DNA from: an uncultured Treponema sp.
Lineage (GTDB): Bacteria; Spirochaetota; Spirochaetia; Treponematales; Treponemataceae
DNA length: 22,857 nt
Assembly: GCA_937893155.1 (NCBI GenBank)
Contig: CALBGU010000263.1
Coordinates: forward strand, 1 to 22,857
Reading direction: 5' to 3'
The notes under the pieces: generated by a model
Told to the model about the DNA's origin: nothing
Databases searched by the model: none
What the model saw: only the letters and a program-made list of their open reading frames with translations
Made by a program: the position numbers and the translations under genes
Shown: positions 6,678-14,540 of the stretch, one piece after another
Numbering within the stretch: the stretch's first letter is position 1
Layout: the number at the start of each line of letters is the position of its first letter

Positions 6678-8957
6678 ATGAAAAAATCTGCATATGCAGT
6701 ATTCATTGCGTCGGTGCTTCTTGCGTCTTGCGGCGGCAAGAAAGAAGCAGCGCACAAAACCTACACGTACCGCGATACGATGACAATCCCGTCAACGTGG
6801 AGCCCGACAGACTGGACGACCGAAAACGAGAATATCATTCTCTCGATTATTACCACACCGCTTTTTGATTTTTATCCGAACGAAGCGCAGGACGGCTACG
6901 AAGTGGTTTGCGAAATGGCAGAAAAAATGCCCGAAGACATTACCGCGCAATATGCAGGAAACGCGCTTTATGGCGTTCCCGCCGACGCACAAAGCGGCTA
7001 TGCGTGGAAAATCACGCTCAAAAAGGGCTTGACGTGGGACAACGGCGAGGAAATCACCGCAGACGATTACGAGTATTCGATACAGCAGTTTTTGAATCCC
7101 GAGATGAAAAACTACCGCGCGTCCAGTTTTTACAGCGAATCAATGCCGCTGGCGAACGCAAAGGCGTATTACGACGGCGCGGTGTCGTACACCGATATTT
7201 TGGGCGAAGACGGCTATGCGGCGGTAAACGACGCGGATATGTGGACGAGCCTTACGGTGCCGATTAAGTTTTTCGGCGACAGCGCAGAGAATAACGGTGG
7301 CGAGAGCAGCGACGCAGACAAATGGAAGGACGGAGATGCGGATTTGTGGAAACGCGCCGTAGAGATTTCGGGCGGACACACTTATTTTCCGCTCACCGAT
7401 GAATTAAAGCACATCTATCTTACCGTGTCAGCCGCATTCGGCGATAAAAACGGCGAGGCATACAAGGAATGGTGTTTTTCGCGCGCAGAGAAACAGGCAA
7501 CGCCGTGGCAAGACGTGGGATTTATCAAAAACAGCGATTATGAGTTTACGGTGGTGCTTTCCAAGCCGCTCACGCCGTTTATGTTCTTGTATCACAGCGA
7601 ATCGTTTTCATTGGTGAGAGAGGATTTGTACGAGGCAAACAAGAAAGCGGCAGGCGACATCGTAAAGAGTTCCTACGGCACGAGTGTGGCAAATACGGCT
7701 TCATACGGTCCGTATTTTGTAAGCAATTTTCAGGGCGACAAGAGCATTACACTTTCTAAGAACGAAAAATGGTTCGGCTATTCTGACGGCAAGCACCAAA
7801 ATCAATATCAGACCACCGCATTGCAATTCGAGTTCTTGACCGACCACAACACAATTATGAATCTGTTTTTGCAGGGCGCACTTGACGGCGTTGCGCTTTC
7901 GGCGACCGATATGGACAAGTACGGCAACAGCGAATATCGCAAGGATACCCCGCAAAGCTACACCTACAAGTTTTCGTTTAACACCGACCGAAAATCGCTC
8001 GAGCGCGAAAACGAAAACGGCGTAAACCATTCGATTATTGCAAACAAGGATTTCCGCCACGGCATTTCGCTGTCGCTTGACCGACAAAAATGGGTTGAAA
8101 CCACCGCACCCGCGTCTGACGCAGGCTATGGGCTTATCAATTACGCATACGTTGCCGTTCCCGAGACGGGCGAATTGTACCGCAATACCCAAGAGGCAAA
8201 AGCCGCACTCACCCGCTTTTACGGCACGGAGCGCGAAGAAGACATCACGGGCTATGACCTTGCAAGCGCTCGGTTGTATTTCCAGAAAGCCTACGACGAC
8301 GAAATTGCGGCAGGCTATCTCAAAGCCGACGACAAAATCCAGATTGACTATCACTGCTATGCTTCAAACGAGGGAAATCAGAGGCGCGTAACGTTCTTGC
8401 AGGATTCCGTAAACAAGGCAACCGAAGGCACATCTCTTGAAGGCAAAATCATCATAAAGCTCGTGGTTGACCAGAATTACTACAACAATATGCGTTCAGG
8501 AAATGCAGACCTTGCGCTTACCGCGTGGGGTGGAGCGGCGTTCGACCCATACAACACGCTCTGGTGCTACAGTGTGCCTTCCGCAAAGCACGAGTTCGGC
8601 TTTGACCCGCTGACCGAAACGCTGTCGATAGACATCGGCGGGAAAACAGTCACGAAAACATACAACGGCTGGTACGAGGCATTGTGCAACGGCGAATATT
8701 CAAACGCATCGAACGACGTAAAAAATCACATTCTTGCCGCAAACGAAGAGGGGCTTTTGTCGTATTACATTATGATTCCGTTGGAATATCTAAACTCAAG
8801 CGCATTGCTTTCTCAGCGGCTGGTGCGTACTCCAGACCATTTTATAAACGAGCTTGTTTCAAATTCACAGAAGAACATTCAGTTCCAAACGTTCACGATG
8901 GACGATGAGGAATGGGCGGCATACTGCAAGGAGCAGAACAATCAACTCAAATATTAA
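6678..8957 (+). CDS. Oligopeptide-binding-type ABC solute-binding lipoprotein (OppA/SBP_bac_5 family)
   Basis: A 759-residue lipoprotein. The signal peptide MKKSAYAVFIASVLLASC ends in a clear lipobox with lipidated C18. The body has features of the family 5 peptide-binding proteins: an early ...PTDWTTENENIILSIITTPLF segment, WKITLKKGLTWDNGEEITADDYEYSIQQF near residue 112, and a late ALTAWGGAAFDPYNT segment. It is longer than the usual 500-600 residues; extra sequence lies around residues 180-270 (acidic, EDGYAAVNDAD to DADKWKDGDADLW). GGAGG (6667-6671) is well placed before the ATG. It stands alone: its promoter is at 6582-6610, a terminator follows, and no permease or ATPase genes are nearby. 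It presumably captures peptides at the cell surface or periplasm for a transporter encoded elsewhere; the ligand is not deducible. Confidence 0.88.
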   Translation: MKKSAYAVFIASVLLASCGGKKEAAHKTYTYRDTMTIPSTWSPTDWTTENENIILSIITTPLFDFYPNEAQDGYEVVCEMAEKMPEDITAQYAGNALYGVPADAQSGYAWKITLKKGLTWDNGEEITADDYEYSIQQFLNPEMKNYRASSFYSESMPLANAKAYYDGAVSYTDILGEDGYAAVNDADMWTSLTVPIKFFGDSAENNGGESSDADKWKDGDADLWKRAVEISGGHTYFPLTDELKHIYLTVSAAFGDKNGEAYKEWCFSRAEKQATPWQDVGFIKNSDYEFTVVLSKPLTPFMFLYHSESFSLVREDLYEANKKAAGDIVKSSYGTSVANTASYGPYFVSNFQGDKSITLSKNEKWFGYSDGKHQNQYQTTALQFEFLTDHNTIMNLFLQGALDGVALSATDMDKYGNSEYRKDTPQSYTYKFSFNTDRKSLERENENGVNHSIIANKDFRHGISLSLDRQKWVETTAPASDAGYGLINYAYVAVPETGELYRNTQEAKAALTRFYGTEREEDITGYDLASARLYFQKAYDDEIAAGYLKADDKIQIDYHCYASNEGNQRRVTFLQDSVNKATEGTSLEGKIIIKLVVDQNYYNNMRSGNADLALTAWGGAAFDPYNTLWCYSVPSAKHEFGFDPLTETLSIDIGGKTVTKTYNGWYEALCNGEYSNASNDVKNHILAANEEGLLSYYIMIPLEYLNSSALLSQRLVRTPDHFINELVSNSQKNIQFQTFTMDDEEWAAYCKEQNNQLKY

Positions 8958-8977
8958 CGCGGTGCGGTTTATTGAAA

Positions 8978-9003
8978 CAAGGGGCTTAAGCCCCTTGCTT
9001 TTT
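8978..9003. terminator. Palindromic terminator (copy 2 of the 20-bp palindrome), probably bidirectional
   Basis: CAAGGGGCTTAAGCCCCTTG (8978-8997) is followed by CTTTTT, a classical rho-independent layout for the lipoprotein gene ending at 8957. It sits between convergent genes, and being symmetric could serve the minus-strand dehydrogenase too. A second short hairpin, GCGCAA-ggtt-TTGCGC, lies at 9011-9026. Confidence 0.75.
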
Positions 9004-9034
9004 CCGCATTGCGCAAGGTTTTGCGCGTATTTAC

Positions 9035-9823
9035 CTAGGGATTGTTGCGGGGGCGCGGGCAGAATTGCGCGGTATACCATGCGCCAAGGTATCGCGGCAC
9101 AAGGCTGGAGAATCGGGCGGCAAACTTCCATTTTGGCGAGAACACCGCGAAATGCCGTCCTTTTCTGGCGCATTTTATGCAGTGTGCAACGACTTTTTCT
9201 GCGCTTTTGCCGTGCCGCACCTCTTTTCGTGCGCCTGCACTCGCCACATTTGCAAACTCCGTGCTGACAGGTCCCGGGCAAAGGGCTGTTACGCTGATTC
9301 CGCGCGGTTTTAATTCGGCGGCAAGAGCAACCGAAAACGAAAGCACAAACGATTTTGTCGCACCGTACATTGCAAAATTACCCAACGGAATGAACGAGGC
9401 AAGGCTTGCCACATTCACGATTTTTGCGCCGCTCTTCAAAAACGGCAGGCACACCCCGCAAAATCCAGCCACGCTCGTGCAGTTTAAATCCACCATATCA
9501 AGTTGCACCTCAAGCGGTGTCGCCTCGAACGTGCCGTATGTGCCAAAGCCCGCGTTATTCACCAGCCACGAAATCTCGAAGGCTTCTTTTTGGTTCTCGC
9601 GCTCCACAAACGCCTTGAACTCCCCCACCCCGCGCTTTCCGCTGATGTCCATCACGACCGCTTTTGCATTCGCCCCTGTCTTTGTAATCTCTGCGGCAAG
9701 TTTTTCAAGCCTGTCGCCCCGCCTGGCAATAAGCCACATTTCACCGCCTTCTCCGGCAAGTTGTCGCGCAAAACATTCTCCCATTCCAGAACTTGCGCCT
9801 GTAATCACGATAATTCTTCTCAT
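9035..9823 (-). CDS. Short-chain dehydrogenase/reductase (SDR family)
   Basis: A 262-residue classical SDR oxidoreductase. It opens with the Rossmann motif TGASSGMG (residues 8-15), followed by NNAG (89-92), the catalytic S140 and YGATK (Y153, K157), and the PG-motif LCPGPVSTEF. Its length fits the family. I placed the start at the ATG at 9823 because homology to SDRs begins exactly there; the longer frame upstream has cysteine-rich, non-SDR sequence overlapping the divergent gene's start. No ribosome binding site precedes this ATG, while a -10 TATACT ends 6 bases before it. The NAD(P)-dependent substrate cannot be told from sequence; the nearest relatives in my memory are the YqjQ/DltE-like general dehydrogenases. 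It is divergent from the NagZ-like gene with 48 bases between. Confidence 0.88.
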   Translation of the reverse strand: MRRIIVITGASSGMGECFARQLAGEGGEMWLIARRGDRLEKLAAEITKTGANAKAVVMDISGKRGVGEFKAFVERENQKEAFEISWLVNNAGFGTYGTFEATPLEVQLDMVDLNCTSVAGFCGVCLPFLKSGAKIVNVASLASFIPLGNFAMYGATKSFVLSFSVALAAELKPRGISVTALCPGPVSTEFANVASAGARKEVRHGKSAEKVVAHCIKCARKGRHFAVFSPKWKFAARFSSLVPRYLGAWYTAQFCPRPRNNP

Positions 9824-9829
9824 ACGCGC

Positions 9830-9858
9830 AGTATAGCACGCTTTTCCCCTCTTGAAAA
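9830..9858 (-). promoter_or_regulatory. Putative promoter of the SDR gene (leaderless)
   Basis: On the minus strand TTTTCA (9858-9853) and TATACT (9835-9830) are spaced by 17 bases. The start codon at 9823 lies 6 bases past the -10, so the mRNA would start at the ATG. The site lies just ahead of the ribosome binding site of the divergent NagZ-like gene (about 9860-9866), so the two genes' control regions probably interact. Confidence 0.55.
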
Positions 9859-9871
9859 TAAGGCGGATTTT

Positions 9872-11233
9872 ATGGATAATTTTTGTATGAAAATGAATGG
9901 TATAACGAAAATCGTGTGTGCGGCGGCTGTTGCGCTCGTTTTGGCAGGCTGTTCCCGCAAACAAAACGCAGAAGAAGCGGAAAAAACAACACAAAGCGAA
10001 GAGACAACGGAGATGTCAGCGGAGGAAATCGCGCGGCAAGAAGCAGAAGCGCAGGCGCAGAAAGAAGCGGCTGAACGGGACGCGGCAATTACGGCATTTG
10101 TGGATTCGCTGTCGTTTCGGGAAGCGGCGTCGCAACTCTTTTTGGTGAATCTGCAGGGCAATGAGGATTTTGCCCCCGTGGAATTTGAAGACGGTCGCGC
10201 GATGATTCCGGGCGGATACATTTTCTTTTCGTTTAACGTGGCTTCATCGCCCGAAAAAATCATTGGATTCACGGATTCGATTGCGTCTTATTGCGAAGAA
10301 AATGCGCTTGTGCCGCCATATTTGTCGATTGACCAAGAAGGCGGGCTGGTAAACCGCCTGCGCGGAATTACGAGCAGTGTGCCTTCCTGCCGCACGATTG
10401 CCGCAAATTACAGCGAGGCAGAGGCGGCGGAACTCTACGAGAGCCAAGCGCGGCAGCTTTCGCTTTTGGGCTTTCATCTAAATCTTGCGCCGGTTACCGA
10501 AGCCGCCGTGGACGAAAACCGCGAGTTTTTGGGAACACGGAGCTATGGCGATGCTGAAACAGTGAAAAAATACGCAGCGATTGCAGTGCGCGCATATCAA
10601 AAAAATGGTATCGGCACGGTGCTCAAGCATTTTCCGGGCAACACAAACACCGACCCTCATTCCGGCTTGCCCGAAATCAAAGCAACGGACGAACTGCTTT
10701 CTGAAATGGTGGTTGAGCCGTTCCGTGCGGTTATTCAAAACGGAAATCCGTCCGCGATTTTGATGAGCCACGCCCGCACCAGCGCGCACGACGGCGACAA
10801 ACCGGCGTGTTTTTCGCATTATTGGATTTCGGATATGCTGCGCGGCGAACTGGCATTTCAGGGCTTGATTTTCTCTGACGACATTTTTATGGCAGCGCTC
10901 GAAAAGAACGGCTATCCACCCGAAAAAGCCGTCATTCTTGCGATTGAAGCGGGCGTGGATTGCATTATGCTTTCTGAAAAACGATTCACGAGCGTCCTCG
11001 ATGTGCTTGAGAAAAAAGCAACCGAAGATTCATCGTTTTTGGCACGAATAAAGGAATCTGCGCGGCGCGTGATTCGCTTCAAAATCGAATCGAATATTCT
11101 CGGCGTGGAAAAAGCGGAAACTGAAATGGGAGAGACAATCACCAAAATCGTTCCGGTCGCGCACAAAAATGCGCAAGAAAGGCTTTCGGCTTTCGTTTTG
11201 GAAAAGCAAAAAGGAGATTCGTGTGTCAAATAA
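9872..11233 (+). CDS. NagZ-like beta-N-acetylhexosaminidase lipoprotein (glycoside hydrolase family 3)
   Basis: 453 residues. A signal peptide ends in the lipobox LVLAGC (C27), then an Ala/Glu-rich charged linker (about 30-72), then a GH3 catalytic domain. Visible landmarks are IDQEGG (D154), KHFPG (K252), the DPH dyad (D261, H263) that serves as acid/base in NagZ-type enzymes, and SDD (D336/D337) matching the nucleophile region. NagZ enzymes remove N-acetylglucosamine from muropeptides; here the lipobox suggests an envelope-anchored enzyme acting on cell wall or external aminosugars. The ATG at 9872 is chosen because AAGGCGG (9860-9866) precedes it by 5 bases; ATGs at 9887 and 9893 are alternatives that keep the signal peptide. 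Its last codons overlap the next gene by 11 bases. Confidence 0.85.
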   Translation: MDNFCMKMNGITKIVCAAAVALVLAGCSRKQNAEEAEKTTQSEETTEMSAEEIARQEAEAQAQKEAAERDAAITAFVDSLSFREAASQLFLVNLQGNEDFAPVEFEDGRAMIPGGYIFFSFNVASSPEKIIGFTDSIASYCEENALVPPYLSIDQEGGLVNRLRGITSSVPSCRTIAANYSEAEAAELYESQARQLSLLGFHLNLAPVTEAAVDENREFLGTRSYGDAETVKKYAAIAVRAYQKNGIGTVLKHFPGNTNTDPHSGLPEIKATDELLSEMVVEPFRAVIQNGNPSAILMSHARTSAHDGDKPACFSHYWISDMLRGELAFQGLIFSDDIFMAALEKNGYPPEKAVILAIEAGVDCIMLSEKRFTSVLDVLEKKATEDSSFLARIKESARRVIRFKIESNILGVEKAETEMGETITKIVPVAHKNAQERLSAFVLEKQKGDSCVK

Positions 11234-12077
11234 AAAAAACGCGGTGAAAAAACTCTGCGGAGCTGCGGGTTTTAACGAATATTACGGCTCTCTTTTCGCC
11301 GAGCGATGGACAGCGCTCAAGGCGGCGCTTTCGGGCGATGTACGATACGCTGAATGGAATGCGGGGAAAGCGGCGTATTTTTTGGATTCAGGAAGCGTCC
11401 GCGCGGCTGCGACTCTTCCGCTCAAAGGTGCCAAGCGGATTTTGGATATGTGCGCCGCCCCCGGAGGCAAAACGCTCGTTTTGGCGTGCTTGATGGATAG
11501 CGATGCCGAGCTTTTTGCAAACGAACGCTCCTTTGACCGCTACAAACGCCTTTGCAGAGTGCTAGATGAGCATTTGCCCGCAGAGATTCGAGAGCGCGTA
11601 CACGTTTCGTGCTCCGACGGCGCAACGCTGTGCAAACGCGAAAAATCGGCGTTCGACCGCATTTTGCTCGACGCACCGTGTTCTTCAGAGCGGCACGTTT
11701 TGGGCGACGAAAAATATTTGTCAGAATGGAGTCCATCTCGCATAAAAATGCTCTCCGCGACGCAATGGGCGCTATTTTCGTCAGCATTTCGGCTTTTGAG
11801 ACAAGGCGGTTTTTTGGTGTATTCCACCTGTGCCTTGACAAAAAGCGAGAACGACGATATTTTACGGCGTGCGCTCAAAAAATTCGATGATGCCGAAATC
11901 TGCGACGTGCACACTTCGCCCTTTTCCACCGCACAGTCTGAACTGCAAAAAAGCATTGCACCATTTTGTGCCGCAGAACTTCCCGATTCCGAAGCGACGG
12001 AATTCGGTCAGCATATTCTCCCCGATTTGCAAAACGGGGCTGGTCCATTGTTTTTTTCGCTTGTAAGAAAAAAATGA
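11223..12077 (+). CDS. RsmB/NSUN-type RNA (cytosine-5) methyltransferase
   Basis: 284 residues from a GTG start. AAGGAG (11211-11216) lies six bases before that GTG, and the gene overlaps the end of the glycosidase gene, so translation is probably coupled. The S-adenosylmethionine motif CAAPGGKT begins at C77; DAPCSS (150-155) carries the motif IV cysteine C153; STCAL carries the motif VI cysteine C203. These two cysteines define m5C RNA methyltransferases. It lacks the N-terminal NusB-like domain of RsmB, and I see no PUA domain, so the target (rRNA or tRNA cytosine) is not certain. A longer frame from 11169 has no ribosome binding site and would overlap the glycosidase by more. Confidence 0.85.
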   Translation: MSNKKNAVKKLCGAAGFNEYYGSLFAERWTALKAALSGDVRYAEWNAGKAAYFLDSGSVRAAATLPLKGAKRILDMCAAPGGKTLVLACLMDSDAELFANERSFDRYKRLCRVLDEHLPAEIRERVHVSCSDGATLCKREKSAFDRILLDAPCSSERHVLGDEKYLSEWSPSRIKMLSATQWALFSSAFRLLRQGGFLVYSTCALTKSENDDILRRALKKFDDAEICDVHTSPFSTAQSELQKSIAPFCAAELPDSEATEFGQHILPDLQNGAGPLFFSLVRKK

Positions 12078-12092
12078 TTTTTTTGTAAAAAA

Positions 12093-12121
12093 TTGGATTA
12101 TTTTTAGAATTGCGATATAAT
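12093..12121 (+). promoter_or_regulatory. Promoter of the GAF-HD-GYP gene
   Basis: TTGGAT (12093-12098) and TATAAT (12116-12121) are spaced by 17 bases. The ATG at 12137 lies 15 bases past the -10, so the leader is only about 8-9 bases and no strong ribosome binding site is present. Confidence 0.65.
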
Positions 12122-12136
12122 TTTTATAGAGATTTT

Positions 12137-13378
12137 ATGAAAAACAATTCTTATAGCACTTCGCGCGAAGAAAAACTTCAGCGAATAATAGAAAGTGAAC
12201 GACTTCTCAATGAAATAAAAGATGTTGACGTGTTGCTTGAGCAGATTTTGTCAGAAGCACGGCTCATCGTACACGCAGATGCGGGGTCAATTTATGTCGT
12301 TGAGGGAAATGATCTCGTTATAAAATACGCACAAAACGATACGCAGCAAAAAAAACTGAATCCCGGCGAAAAATTGCCATACACATCAAATCGACATTAT
12401 CCAATCAGCGAACAATCCATTTCGGGATACTGCGCAAAAAATATGGTTTTGGTCAATATTGCTGACGTATACACGATTCCCCAAAATTGTCCATACACCT
12501 TTTTCCGCAAAAACGACGATGATACGGGATATAAAACGGTTTCAATGCTTTCGATTCCAATAAAATCGGTTTCTGGAAAATTGCGTGGCGTGTTGCAGCT
12601 GATAAATGCGCTGGATTCTGCGGGAAATATCATCGCCTTTGATTCAGATGCTGAACTTTTTGCAACACATTTTGCAAGCAGTGCCGCGCAAGCACTCGAC
12701 CGCTCTTATTTAACGCTCAATGCCTTAAAACGAATGACGTTAATGGCTCAATATCGCGATCCAAAGGAAACATTTGAGCACGTTGAACGCGTTTCTGCAT
12801 TTTCGCTCGAAATTTACGACCGCTGGGCTGTGGACCATAACATTCCTGAATCTACCGCAAAAAAATTTCGAGATAATTTGAAAATTGCAGCAAAGTGCCA
12901 TGATTTTGGAAAAGTTGGTGTTGAAGACAGAATTCTCAAAAAAGCAGGATTTCTCACCAACGACGAACGCGAAATTATGAAAGGACATACTTGCATTGGT
13001 GCTAAACTTTTTGCCGATGCTGAAAATGACCTTGATGAAATGTGTCTTGAAGTAACGCTCTACCATCACGTTTGGTGGAACGGAAACGAACAGGGCTACC
13101 CGGGAAAAGATGCGTACCGAAGCTACGAAGTCGGAATGCCTGTTTCAAAAACAGACCGACTTCAAGGACTCGAGATTCCATTATCAGCGCGGATTGTAGC
13201 GGTCGCAGATGTTTTTGATGCGTTAAGCCACAAGCGCGTTTATAAAACTGCATGGACTATCGAAGAGGCTATCAACGAAATAAAAAAAAGCAGCGGTACT
13301 CAATTTGACCCCGAAGTTGTAACCGCTTTTTTAGAAATAAAAGAACGGATTATTCTTATTTGCGAAGCGCTTGGTTAA
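12137..13378 (+). CDS. GAF-HD-GYP protein, predicted cyclic di-GMP phosphodiesterase with atypical GYP loop
   Basis: 413 residues, soluble. A GAF-type sensory domain occupies about 20-190 (DVDVLLEQILSEARLIVHADAGSIYVV... to the VLQLINALD strand). An HD-GYP domain follows: HVERVSAFS, CHDFGKVGV (H255, D256), GHTCIGAKLF, HH (310-311) and VADVFDALSHKRVYK. The GYP loop is HHVWWNGNEQGYPG, two residues longer than the usual HHExxDGxGYP and with E to V and D to N changes, and roughly 20 extra residues separate it from IPLSARI. Metal-ligand histidines and aspartates are nevertheless present. The frame extends upstream to a TTG at 12110, but that would put the promoter -10 inside the gene, so ATG 12137 is preferred. 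The 3' end overlaps the convergent yaiI gene by 23 bases. Confidence 0.88.
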   Translation: MKNNSYSTSREEKLQRIIESERLLNEIKDVDVLLEQILSEARLIVHADAGSIYVVEGNDLVIKYAQNDTQQKKLNPGEKLPYTSNRHYPISEQSISGYCAKNMVLVNIADVYTIPQNCPYTFFRKNDDDTGYKTVSMLSIPIKSVSGKLRGVLQLINALDSAGNIIAFDSDAELFATHFASSAAQALDRSYLTLNALKRMTLMAQYRDPKETFEHVERVSAFSLEIYDRWAVDHNIPESTAKKFRDNLKIAAKCHDFGKVGVEDRILKKAGFLTNDEREIMKGHTCIGAKLFADAENDLDEMCLEVTLYHHVWWNGNEQGYPGKDAYRSYEVGMPVSKTDRLQGLEIPLSARIVAVADVFDALSHKRVYKTAWTIEEAINEIKKSSGTQFDPEVVTAFLEIKERIILICEALG

Positions 13379-13829
13379 TTTTTTCTAAAATAAGTTTATC
13401 AAAGCAATTACAAAAGGCAGAAAATTCTTTATTTCCATAAGAATTTTTTGAATATCCAGATTTCAATCCTAACATAGAAATTGAAAGGCTTAAATTTCGC
13501 TCAGAAATATATTTTTCGATGTTGGATTTAGAAAATTGAACACCTCGGTCATTTATTACAGAAAAATCAGAATTAACCAGCCTTTCTGCAAATAAAATAT
13601 CACGCGTAATTACAATATCAGAGTTTTGAAGTGAATTGAAAATAAAATTATCAGCTACGTCTTTTCCAGCCTCACATAACTTAAATTCCACAAATGGACT
13701 TTCGTCATCGGAAACAGAAATTACATGGTTTGCAACAAAAACTGCTTTTATCATCAGTTTTTTTGCGGCTTCAGAAACATATTGCCTAATTTTTACAGGA
13801 CAAGAATCTGCGTCAATCCAAATACACAT
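13356..13829 (-). CDS. YaiI/YqxD family protein (UPF0178, DUF188)
   Basis: 157 residues, matching this family's usual size. Hallmarks are the opening IWIDADSCPVK, VANHVIS in the second strand, VITRDILFAERL (the family's T-x-D-x-x-L-A motif) and INDRGVQFSKSNI. The family has a PIN-like fold, but its biochemical role is not established to my knowledge. The ATG is only 8 bases past the stop of the zapA-like gene and has no ribosome binding site, so translation by reinitiation from the operon is likely. A TATAAT on the minus strand (13842-13837) overlaps the zapA stop and could act as an internal promoter. The gene is last in the infC operon and overlaps the convergent GAF-HD-GYP gene. Confidence 0.82.
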   Translation of the reverse strand: MCIWIDADSCPVKIRQYVSEAAKKLMIKAVFVANHVISVSDDESPFVEFKLCEAGKDVADNFIFNSLQNSDIVITRDILFAERLVNSDFSVINDRGVQFSKSNIEKYISERNLSLSISMLGLKSGYSKNSYGNKEFSAFCNCFDKLILEKINQALRK

Positions 13830-13837
13830 TTTTTGAA

Positions 13838-14134
13838 TTATAAAACTGTATCAATCATTTTTATCATTGCGGCAGTACGTTTTGATGACTCCTCATTTTT
13901 GATTTCATCTTCTGCCGTCTGTTGCGCAATCTTACTTTTCTCGCGATATAACTCATCGCACAACATAATTCCTGATAATATAGAAACTTGCAAAGGATTT
14001 TTTAGATGACCGCGCTTTTCAATCTGCGCAGTCATCTCGGCATAATAACTAAGAAGTTTCTTCAGATATGTATCGTCCTCTTTTGCCTCAATAGCGAATG
14101 AAGAGCCCAACACATCAATCTGCAATTTACCCAT
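13838..14134 (-). CDS. zapA: ZapA-like cell division protein
   Basis: 98 residues. The opening strand-helix LQIDVLGSSFAIEAKEDDTYLKKLLSYY matches the start of ZapA proteins, and the rest is a long charged helix suitable for the ZapA coiled coil. ZapA binds FtsZ and bundles filaments at the division site. The gene lies 32 bases after the zapB-like gene in the same operon. An AAGG motif sits about 13 bases before the ATG, further than ideal. The assignment rests on pattern resemblance and on the neighbouring coiled-coil gene; bacterial ZapA is typically about 90-110 residues. Confidence 0.72.
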   Translation of the reverse strand: MGKLQIDVLGSSFAIEAKEDDTYLKKLLSYYAEMTAQIEKRGHLKNPLQVSILSGIMLCDELYREKSKIAQQTAEDEIKNEESSKRTAAMIKMIDTVL

Positions 14135-14166
14135 TTTGTTATCTATACCTTAGAAGAAAATATCGT

Positions 14167-14514
14167 TTAGAACTGACCCTGAGAACCATTATTATATGGG
14201 TCTGATTGGTTATTATCTCCGCCAACGTAAGAATAATCCACCGTCTCTTCAGAAGATGAACTATCTCCGTTTGCAGACTCAAGGACGGTATTTTCAACAG
14301 TGTTGAGACGGTCGAGAGCACTAAGGATACCTTCTTCAATCTTATTCTGGTCGCTCTGGAAAGAATTGAACTGCTCAGACTTTGCATCAAGAGCGCTCTG
14401 AAGTTCTGCACACTTTGCTCGCAATGCAGAATTTTCTGCATTCAACTGTGTAATCTTTTCGACTGCACTTCCAACTTTCTGCTCTAACAACTGAACTTGA
14501 TCTAGTGAAATCAT
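14167..14514 (-). CDS. zapB: ZapB-like coiled-coil protein
   Basis: 115 residues. The first about 75 residues are one continuous coiled coil (LDQVQLLEQKVGSAVEKITQ, then LNAENSALRAKCAELQSAL), resembling the short coiled-coil division protein ZapB. The C-terminus is an unstructured acidic, Ser/Asn/Gly-rich tail of about 35 residues (SSSSEETVDYSYVGGDNNQS), which ZapB of enterobacteria lacks. In known systems ZapB links ZapA to other division factors, and here the two genes are adjacent. A GAAGGGT site (14527-14521) precedes the ATG. It lies 26 bases after rplT. Other short coiled-coil proteins cannot be excluded. Confidence 0.62.
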   Translation of the reverse strand: MISLDQVQLLEQKVGSAVEKITQLNAENSALRAKCAELQSALDAKSEQFNSFQSDQNKIEEGILSALDRLNTVENTVLESANGDSSSSEETVDYSYVGGDNNQSDPYNNGSQGQF

Positions 14515-14540
14515 ATAATTACCCTTCGTGCCCCAAAAAT

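Noticed and set aside
7701..8354. Long minus-strand frame (217 residues) inside the lipoprotein gene
   Set aside because: It lies wholly antisense to a well-supported gene, has biased composition and no recognisable motif; such shadows are common in this moderately GC-rich codon usage.
9503..9871. Upstream extension of the NagZ-like protein
   Set aside because: It would be antisense to the SDR gene and would hide an evident lipoprotein signal peptide and ribosome binding site.
9824..9994. N-terminal extension of the SDR protein
   Set aside because: Adds about 57 cysteine- and arginine-rich residues with no SDR resemblance and overlaps the divergent gene's start; the fold begins right after the ATG at 9823.
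12064..12085. Terminator after the methyltransferase gene
   Set aside because: The only symmetry is an A-run facing a T-run with no GC stem, too weak to call.
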